Below are positions 8,759-15,000 of a stretch of DNA of 15,000 bases, one piece after another; the first letter of the stretch is position 1, and each line of letters opens with the position of its first letter. A program made the translations under genes and the position numbers. The stretch spans positions 1,165,001 through 1,180,000 of the forward strand of contig JACVTC010000013.1 of the NCBI GenBank assembly GCA_016946835.1. The letters are read 5' to 3'. The notes beneath the pieces were generated by a model, which did no database searches, had not been told where the DNA came from, and saw nothing but the letters and a program-made list of their open reading frames with translations. The stretch is from Neocallimastix lanati (nom. inval.). Lineage: Eukaryota; Neocallimastigomycota; Neocallimastigomycetes; Neocallimastigales; Neocallimastigaceae.

Positions 8759-10717
8759 ATGAAGACTCTTACTATTTTCACTACTTTATTAGCTGTTTCT
8801 GCTGCTAAGAAATGTATTGTTAAGGAACCAGCCAACGCTGCTGAAGTTGCCGATGTTGCTTCTGAAGCTGAAACTGAAGCTGCCGTCGTTTCTGATGATG
8901 AAACTAAACCAATCGAAGATGATGAAGATTCTGCTGATGAACCAGAAAAGAAGGGAAAACTCCCATCTGACTTCAAATGGGGTGCTGCTACTGCTGCTTA
9001 CCAAGTTGAAGGTGCCTGGAATGTAGATGGTCGTGGTGAATCTGTCTGGGATCACTTCACTCACCTCTACCCAAAGAACGTTGAATCTGGTGACAGATCT
9101 AACAAAGATTCCACTAATGGTAATGTTGCTTGTGATTCTTACCACAAGTTCGATGAAGATGTTAAGATGATGAAAATCATGAACGCTAATCACTACCGTT
9201 TCTCCATCTCTTGGTCTCGTCTTTTCCCAAAGGGTGTAGCTAAGAAGGTTAATGGTAAATGGGAAGTTAACGAAAAGGGTGTTGAATACTATGATATGGT
9301 TATTAACACTCTTCTTGAAAACAACATTACTCCACTCGCTACTCTTTACCACTGGGATATGCCATATGCTCTTCATGAAAAGTATGGTGGTTGGTTAGAT
9401 TACCGTTCTCAATTCGATTTCGCCAACTACGCTGAATTCTGTTTCGAACACTTTGGTGATCGTGTTAAGGGATGGATTACCATTAATGAACCATGGGTTA
9501 ACTGTGTTGCCGGTTACAAGAACGGTCCAGGTAAAGCTCCATACAGATGTACTGGTGAAGCTCCACGTAAGCTTGCCAATGACACCACTGGTCTTGATTT
9601 AGAAGGAGGTTGTTCCTATGAAATTGGTCCAACTAAGTACACTAAGGATTCTGAAGAACTTCCAGCTAATCGTCCACCACAAAAGTTAGAAGATGTCTGG
9701 TGTTCTCACAACATTCTTCTTGGTCACGCTCAAGCTGTCAAGGTTTACCGTGAAAAGTTCCAAAAGAAGCAAAAGGGTCTCATTGGTATTACCATTGATG
9801 GTGAAGCTCAAATTCCATATGAAGAAGCTGGTATGAGTGAAGAAGAATATGAAAACAACAAGAAGTACGCTAATTTAGCTGCTGAATTCCGTATTGGTTG
9901 GTACTCTGATCCAGTTATTTTCGGTGATTACCCAGAATCCGTTAAGCAAAGAAATGGTAAGGATTTACCAGAATTCACAGCTGAAGAAAAGAAGTTATTA
10001 AAGGGATCTTCCTCTGACTTCTTAGGTTGGAACACTTACACTTCTCACTGGGCTGCTCAAGTCAAGAATGAAGATGGTAGCTATGTTGAACCACCAAGTG
10101 ATGAAGAAGCTAGCTACGATAACTCTAAGAGAGATATGTGGGATGATAACTGTAAGGGACGTGGAGATGGTTGGACTTGTATTCCACCAACTCTTGGTTC
10201 TCAAGCTGGTTCATCCTGGAACACCAAGTATGGTCCAACTATTCGTGTTGGTCTTAACTGGTTCTCTAAGCGTTATGAAGGTCTCATCAAGAACGGTATC
10301 ATTATTACCGAAAACGGTTGTGCCCAACCAAACTACAAGGTTAGCCGTGCCAATGATCAAGTTACTCTTGATTACTGGAAGTCTATTGGTAAGGAAGAAT
10401 ATGCCGATACCTATGATGAAGACATTATTGAAGATGAAAAGAATCTTGATGGTACTCTTATCCATGATACTTACCGTATTGACTGGTACAAGCAATACCT
10501 TGAAAACCTTCGTCTTGCTTATGTCGAAGATGGTGTTGATGTTCGTGGTTACATGGCCTGGTCTTTAGTTGATAACTTCGAATGGGAAAATGGTTATGAA
10601 ACTCGTTTCGGTATGAGTTACATTGACTTCTACAATGACAAGGATTTAAAGCGTGTTCCAAAGGATTCTCTTACCTTCCTTGGTCAATGGTACTTAGAAA
10701 ACGTTGAACAAGAATAA
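8759..10717 (+). CDS. Secreted GH1 beta-glucosidase, copy 2
   Basis: A 652-residue tandem paralogue of the gene at 768-2726, with the same predicted extracellular release of glucose from cellobiose and cellodextrins. All key residues are kept: signal peptide 1-16, acidic linker 22-66, Gln82 and Glu84, HW 198-199, acid/base Glu244, nucleophile Glu518, and Glu608-Trp609. Only three residues differ by eye from copy 1: Val20Ile just after the signal peptide, Ser251Ala seven residues after the acid/base, and Glu629Asp near the C-terminus. There are 17 base differences in all, 12 of them synonymous, so both copies appear to be under constraint and functional. The start context is AAGG before ATG rather than the A-run of copy 1. 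There is no intron and no dockerin. Flanking DNA is diverged apart from the core promoter and a short 3' word, so the genes may be expressed differently despite nearly identical products. Confidence 0.96.
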   Translation: MKTLTIFTTLLAVSAAKKCIVKEPANAAEVADVASEAETEAAVVSDDETKPIEDDEDSADEPEKKGKLPSDFKWGAATAAYQVEGAWNVDGRGESVWDHFTHLYPKNVESGDRSNKDSTNGNVACDSYHKFDEDVKMMKIMNANHYRFSISWSRLFPKGVAKKVNGKWEVNEKGVEYYDMVINTLLENNITPLATLYHWDMPYALHEKYGGWLDYRSQFDFANYAEFCFEHFGDRVKGWITINEPWVNCVAGYKNGPGKAPYRCTGEAPRKLANDTTGLDLEGGCSYEIGPTKYTKDSEELPANRPPQKLEDVWCSHNILLGHAQAVKVYREKFQKKQKGLIGITIDGEAQIPYEEAGMSEEEYENNKKYANLAAEFRIGWYSDPVIFGDYPESVKQRNGKDLPEFTAEEKKLLKGSSSDFLGWNTYTSHWAAQVKNEDGSYVEPPSDEEASYDNSKRDMWDDNCKGRGDGWTCIPPTLGSQAGSSWNTKYGPTIRVGLNWFSKRYEGLIKNGIIITENGCAQPNYKVSRANDQVTLDYWKSIGKEEYADTYDEDIIEDEKNLDGTLIHDTYRIDWYKQYLENLRLAYVEDGVDVRGYMAWSLVDNFEWENGYETRFGMSYIDFYNDKDLKRVPKDSLTFLGQWYLENVEQE

Positions 10718-11180
10718 ATTTAATAAATTATAAATAAATGATTAACTTTTGAATGAGTATATAATAAAATTTTAGTTCAAAAAAGATATATAATGTTTAA
10801 TTCAAAACTAAAAGATAAAAATAAAAATAAAAAGAAGACAAAAAAAAAGAAAAAAATATATAAAATCTAAAAAAAAAAGAAGTTATATATATATTAAGTG
10901 AAAGAAAAATGTAATATTAAAAACATAAATTTTAATTATAATTAAAATAATAAGTGATGAAAAATTATTAAAAAAAGTTAATCATAAAAAATATAGAAAA
11001 ATATAAATAATAAAATAGAAATTATAAAAAAGAATAATAATAAATAAAATAAAAAATTAAAAAAAAAAAAAGAAAATATTTGAAATTGAGTAAATTTTGT
11101 ATTAGTAATGTCTATTTATTTTAATGAGGATAATATAATATTTAGGATTGAATTGATTTTTTTTTTTTTTTTTTAAAAAA
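10718..11180. other. 3' flank of copy 2 and AT-rich spacer
   Basis: Contains the word AGTTCAAAAAA (10774-10784), shared with the 3' flank of copy 1 and preceded by an alignable AT-rich stretch, so the start is probably the 3' untranslated region. The remainder is purine-rich AT DNA (about 10795-11070) with no gene. A T run (about 11157-11174) directly precedes the LINE remnant. Confidence 0.55.
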
Positions 11181-11745
11181 ATGGTGGATTATGGAATTTT
11201 TGTTATAAAGAAAAAAAAAAAAAGAGTAAAAATATTATTAATGAAAAGAAGTGGAAATATTCATAAATTATTACATTATTTGAGGGTTAAACATGATATT
11301 TATTTATGTATTGAGCAAATGAATTTTTTAACTTTTTTATTATTATTATTATTATTAAGAAATTTATATTCATATTTATATTTGGAGGATCTTTAATTTT
11401 ATTTGGTTTTCTCTTCAGTAATGATAAACAAATGAAATTTTTTATTATTTTTTTTAATAGCAAAGAAAAATTATTAGCGAAGATAAAGAAATAAATTCTA
11501 ATTTACATCATAATATATTACTATTACTGAGAAATTAGGTAATTTGCTCTCTAAATTTAGTAATTAGAAAATGAAAATTCTTCCCTTATGGGGCTCCTCA
11601 TTTTCATGGAGTAGAGGTAACAGAGAATCTGATATAGATCATGCGATTGTCAATGATCGGTCATATGTTTGATTTACTTTCATATGGTACTTTTATTGAC
11701 TTTCCCCCTATTTCGGATCATAAGCCTTTATTAATTAGATAATTT
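11181..11745 (+). pseudogene. LINE endonuclease remnant
   Basis: The clearest part is 3': WGSSFSWSRGN (from 11589) followed by SDIDHAIVN (about 11628-11654), then in a shifted frame SDHKPL (11713-11730). These match the Trp-containing strand, the S-x-IDH motif and the SDHxPL motif that close apurinic-type LINE endonucleases; the His of SDH is a catalytic residue in that family. A TGA (11670-11672) and a one-base frame change separate them. Further 5', 11181-11396 is open and reads IHKLLHYLRVKHDIYLCIEQ, resembling the start of such endonucleases, and FGGSLILF (about 11381-11404) resembles the following GG strand. Those N-terminal matches are weak. The middle of the domain, including any GDFN motif, is not recognisable. 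Confidence 0.6.
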
Positions 11746-11771
11746 AGAAAATTCTTTCTCCCTTGCCTAAA

Positions 11772-12332
11772 AAGACAGTTAAATGGGATAGATTAAAAAT
11801 ATATTAATGAAAAAGAATCAATTTCTGACAATAACTATTTTAGTGTATTAGAGGAAGTGATTCTAGATCCTAATAATAGTATTGATGATGTTTCTTAGAA
11901 ATTTATATCTACTTCATTCAATATTGCTAAAGAACTTAATATCACATCAATGTCAGAGGTAAGAAAATCTTTTTTTTCATATGTCACAGAAAATATTTAA
12001 TTTGCAAAAACTCAAAATGAAATTATATAAAGCCATTAAAAGAAGAAGAGGTTCTTATCATAATTTAGATGAATTTGAAGAATTAATTGAAAAATATAAT
12101 AGAATGTGCAAAAATTATTTATCATATGTGTAATATTTATAGGAAAACTGAATACCAACATTGGATCAATACAGGATGTGAATATATGAAATCTCATAAC
12201 CCAAAGAAAGCTTGGAAATGGCTTAAAACAACAGCAAAAGTAGATAAATTTAAAAAAAATATGTAAAATTCTCCAGTAAAGGACAAAAATGGTAAATTAG
12301 CTACTTCTACTAAAGAACAGTTAGAAGTATGA
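11772..12332 (+). pseudogene. LINE linker region between endonuclease and RT
   Basis: Open blocks in successive frames: KTVKWDRLK (from 11772), a block from 11806 to a stop at 11998 with one internal TAG, a 43-codon block 12002-12133, and a block from 12132 to a TGA at 12330-12332. The last carries AWKWLK and KDKNGKLATSTKEQLEV followed by stop-x-x-HY. LINE proteins commonly have an NG-L and W-x-x-H-(F/Y) arrangement just before the RT domain, so the TGA probably replaces a Trp codon. A TAA also interrupts this block at 12264-12266. No function remains. Confidence 0.7.
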
Positions 12333-12399
12333 CACAATCACTATAAAAAAAACTTGTATCAAGCCATTCCGATATCAATAGTGCATTAATCGAATGGGC

Positions 12400-13663
12400 T
12401 AATAAATTTTCCAATGGTACAATCAGGTATACGAGACACAATGAATGGAATTATAAATCATGGCATCAGTATGGAAGAATTTAAAGAAGTAATATTCGCT
12501 ACTCCAAATTATAAAGCTTCAGGCCAGGATGAAATTCCCTATTGAATTTTTTGTAAAGCTTTAATTCTTCCAGATGACGAAAATTCAGCAAATAATTCTG
12601 CTTCTGGTTTAAATTGTTTACAGAAGATATTCTCTAGACTTTGGAATGGAGAATTTCCTAGCACATGGAATGACGCAAGTATTATATCTATTCCTAAAAA
12701 AAAAGGAGATGATCTTTCTGATTGTGACAATTATCGATGTATCTCTCTGATTAACAATGGTATAAAACTCATTTCGAAAATAGTCTCCAAAAGAATTTCG
12801 GAATATGGACTTAAAAAATAATTTTATTAGACCAGAGCAATTTGGATTTCGTAATAAAGAAGAATGTGTTAGTTTATTTATTTCAATTCGAAAAATTTGT
12901 CAAAGGCGTAAAAATGATAATAAAGAAACTTACCTTGCTTTTCTAGATTTAAAAAAAGGCATATGATTCTGTTCCAATAGGTAATATTTTATATAAATTA
13001 GATGCTTTAGGTAATTAGAGGTAAATGTTATCAATTTATAAAAAATCTATAGTTGACTTCCAAAGCCAGTGTTAAAATTGATGATCAATATTCGGAATCT
13101 TTTAATATTATGAAAGGAGTTAGACAAGGTTGTTCCACTATCACCAATTCTTTTCAATCTATTTATTAATGACATTTTTAATGATTTTTTCAGAACTTGG
13201 AATTCCTTTAGGCGAATCTAGATGTTGTGTTGTGGTGGACTCTTTACAGATGATATTGTTCTATGCGCACCGTCAAGAACTAAGTTAAAAAAAAAAAATG
13301 CTTAAGAAGGTAAATGAATGAGCTAAATTTAATATGATGAATTTTGGAATTAACAAGTGTGCAACAATGGTGATTCGATCCGACACACCTCTTTTTCAAA
13401 ATAAAAGAGATCCTACTTTTTATCTTGCTGGTCAACCAATCTCAATAACTAAATGTTATACCTATTTAGGTATACCACTTGATAAAATCTTATCGTTGAA
13501 CCCTATTATTAGATTACTTAACTCTAAAGTTACTAAAGATCTCTTTTCTGTTAGTAAATTTCTTTCAAATTCCAAAATTCCTATTCCATATAAGAAGGTT
13601 ATAATTAATTCCTATGTACTTATTAAAGTCTCTTACTTTGCACCTTTAGCTTGGTTTAAATAA
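12400..13663 (+). pseudogene. LINE reverse transcriptase remnant
   Basis: Reverse transcriptase motifs are present in order: KASGQDEIP (about 12513-12539), SIPKKKGDD and NYRCISL (up to about 12749), EQFGFR (12835-12852), motif A as FLDLKK plus AYDSV split by a one-base insertion (12940-12973), motif B as GVRQGC (13116-13133) then PLSPILFNLFINDI in the next frame (13135-13176), catalytic FTDD (13243-13254), GINKC (13346-13360) and YTYLGIP (13457-13477). The catalytic aspartates are all encoded, but the frame changes at least at about 12820, 12958, 13134 and 13298, and stops lie at 12543, 13319 and elsewhere. TGA at 13319-13321 follows a Glu where a Trp is usual. The enzyme would copy element RNA at a nicked target; this copy cannot. 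Confidence 0.9.
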
Positions 13664-14825
13664 AGCGAGAATAAATAATACTCAGAAATTAATTAATAAA
13701 GGATTAAGATGGATTGCAGGTTTACAAAAAGCCAAATCTTTTATTAATATATATTCTATTTTTCAAAAGATTTTAAATATTTCTCCATTATCAGCAAAGT
13801 GTGCTTTGTCTCAAGTCAAATGTTTTGATAAATGGAAAGATTCAAATTGTATTATTTCCTATTTAGTTAATAATATTTCAAAATCTAGAAAATATACATG
13901 GACAAAAGAAAGTGGAACTCTTAAACGTAAACTAGAGAAAAGAGGTAATAACGATAATAAAATCAAGGATTTTTATTGGAAAAGAGATATGAATATCAAT
14001 TCTATTAAAGCTGAATTTTATGACAAAAATAGATTCGAAGAAACATCAAATTTTATAAAATTTTGTTATGAATATCCTGATCTTTCATATGGTTTCTATT
14101 GGCTATTGAGAGAACGAAGCGGATATAGATTCTAGAATTGCTAAAGCTGCAAAAATAATAGAATCAAAGTGTGTCCTAATTTTTGTCCCTGTTGTAACAG
14201 TAATAAAAAATGGATAAGGCATTGGTTAATTGATTGTCCATTTTTCAATCATATTCGTAGTAAAGTTAATGATAAAATTTTATTTTTATATAATGCTTTT
14301 AACCGTGGCAACCTAACAAATGATATTGTTAATAGTAATAATGATAATAGCAACAGTAATAATAGTAATAGTAATAATAGTAATAGTAATAATAATAATA
14401 GTAATAATAGTAATAGTAATAATAGTAATAATAATAGTAATAATAGTTTTAGTAATAATAGTAATAGTATTATTAGTAATGTTAGTAATAGTATTGAAAA
14501 TAATGTGTATGTTGATTCTAGTATGTGTGAAAAAGTGTTTAATTTCCTTCTTGGAGGCAGAAGTATTAATAACAGTACAAGGGAATGGAAGGATCTATTT
14601 AAGTGCCAGATGAAATCAGGTGCTTATTCTGATACTCCATTCTTAGTGGTTACTGCGGCTCTTCTTCAATCGATTATACCTATTGCTATTGGCCAGCAAT
14701 GATCTTTGTTCAATAGGTTCAAATCGAATCGTACTACTACTACCAAGAGCATCAATGCTGAAGAAACAGTAAGACAGGCCAGCAGGGCTAGGGCAACCAA
14801 TGAAGATCATAATTTCGTATCTTAA
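13662..14825 (+). pseudogene. LINE C-terminal region with Cys/His domain and Asn/Ser tract
   Basis: A 158-codon open block (13662-14135) continues the post-RT region and ends at a TAG. In the same frame, 14169-14702 encodes CPNFCPCC, a His nine residues after the last Cys and another Cys five residues later, which is the zinc-binding arrangement typical of LINE C-termini. An Asn/Ser tract (about 14329-14505) precedes FNFLLGG. The TGA at 14700-14702 is an in-frame premature stop: the same frame continues FNRFKSNRTTTTKS to a TAA at 14823-14825, and the TTTTKS part is matched in the LINE fragment near 3971-4003. The original C-terminus was therefore probably at 14825. Confidence 0.75.
14329..14505 (+). 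repeat. AGTAAT/AAT microsatellite within the LINE C-terminal frame
   Basis: Tandem AGTAAT and AAT units give an in-frame run of Asn and Ser. The related LINE fragment at 3560-3914 has no such tract: only about 45 codons separate its Cys/His motif from FLLGG, against about 110 here, so the tract looks like an insertion or expansion in this copy. Confidence 0.85.
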
Positions 14826-14839
14826 AATTATGATTAACA

Positions 14840-14888
14840 TTGTGAAGTCAAAATTAATTATTCAGTCTAATAATGCCCTTGTGAAGTC
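14840..14888. repeat. Pair of 10-bp direct repeats at the LINE 3' end
   Basis: TTGTGAAGTC occurs at 14840-14849 and at 14879-14888, just after the predicted LINE stop at 14825. It may belong to the element's 3' untranslated region. No matching copy is visible at the 5' end near 11181, so it is not a demonstrated target-site duplication. Confidence 0.6.
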
Positions 14889-14890
14889 TT

Positions 14891-15000
14891 ACAGATATTA
14901 ATTAAATGAAATTAGAATATATTATACCATTATTTTATTTTATTTTATTTTGTGTTTTTTCAAATATTTAATATTTAATTAATAAAGATGAAACAAGTTT
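14891..15000. other. AT-rich 3' flank, nothing recognised
   Basis: AT-rich DNA with an ATTTT pentamer run (14930-14952). No gene seen up to the end of the window. Confidence 0.6.

Larger units (their letters stand above)
11181..14890 (+). mobile_element. Near full-length but inactive LINE-type (non-LTR) retrotransposon
   Basis: About 3.7 kb in which conserved segments of a non-LTR retrotransposon protein appear in canonical order on the plus strand: apurinic-type endonuclease remnants (about 11181-11745), a linker with WKWLK (about 11772-12332), reverse transcriptase (about 12400-13663) and a C-terminal Cys/His domain (about 14172-14825). The total matches the roughly 1200 codons expected of a LINE endonuclease/RT protein. 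The frame changes at many points and there are numerous stops, so it cannot be expressed. The composition is richer in G/C than the spacer and less biased than the beta-glucosidases. There is no long poly-A tail; the 3' end is followed by AT-rich DNA with an ATTTT run (14930-14952). The clade cannot be assigned confidently from the sequence alone. Confidence 0.88.

Noticed and set aside
12539-12730. Reverse-strand open frame of 63 codons
   Set aside because: It lies opposite the reverse transcriptase core, whose plus-strand motifs are clear.
13334-14135. Two or three independent small genes suggested by separate open frames
   Set aside because: They are consecutive pieces of one retrotransposon protein (GINKC, YLG and post-RT region), separated by frameshifts and stops.
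14643-14840. Reverse-strand open frame of 65 codons
   Set aside because: It overlaps the LINE C-terminal frame, which has independent support from the fragment at 3.6-4.0 kb.

Overview
The window looks like nuclear DNA of an anaerobic gut fungus (Neocallimastigomycota, the Piromyces/Orpinomyces/Neocallimastix group). The basis is extremely AT-rich, microsatellite-laden intergenic DNA around two compact, intronless, strongly codon-biased genes of clearly higher GC, both encoding a secreted family 1 glycoside hydrolase of the anaerobic-fungal beta-glucosidase type. Genus and species cannot be fixed from the sequence alone.

Layout: 1-767 is AT-rich DNA with an AATAAAT-type array and the promoter of the first gene. 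768-2726 is beta-glucosidase copy 1. 2727-8758 is a 6 kb spacer holding a decayed 3' fragment of a non-LTR retrotransposon bracketed by two ~215 bp direct repeats (3332-3541 and 4512-4735), several micro- and minisatellites, and otherwise featureless AT-rich DNA, ending in the promoter of the second gene. 8759-10717 is beta-glucosidase copy 2. 10718-11180 is AT-rich spacer. About 11181-14890 is a nearly full-length but dead LINE-type retrotransposon with remnants of endonuclease, reverse transcriptase and a C-terminal Cys/His domain, broken by many stops and frameshifts.

The two beta-glucosidases are head-to-tail tandem paralogues. By eye they differ at 17 of 1959 coding bases (three amino acids), while their flanks are almost unalignable except for a TATA-like box, a pyrimidine tract and a short CC/GG dyad at nearly identical spacing. 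This suggests recent gene conversion of the coding regions together with a conserved core promoter or 5' leader. Functionally the genes would add dosage of an extracellular enzyme that converts cellobiose and cellodextrins to glucose, the last step of cellulose breakdown. No dockerin is present, so the enzymes are not expected to bind the fungal cellulosome by that route.

I do not see a new multi-gene system. The most interesting signals are the concerted evolution of the gene pair, the shared promoter/leader element, a four-base substitution cluster next to the catalytic motif, and the repeat-bracketed LINE fragment with a conserved hairpin.
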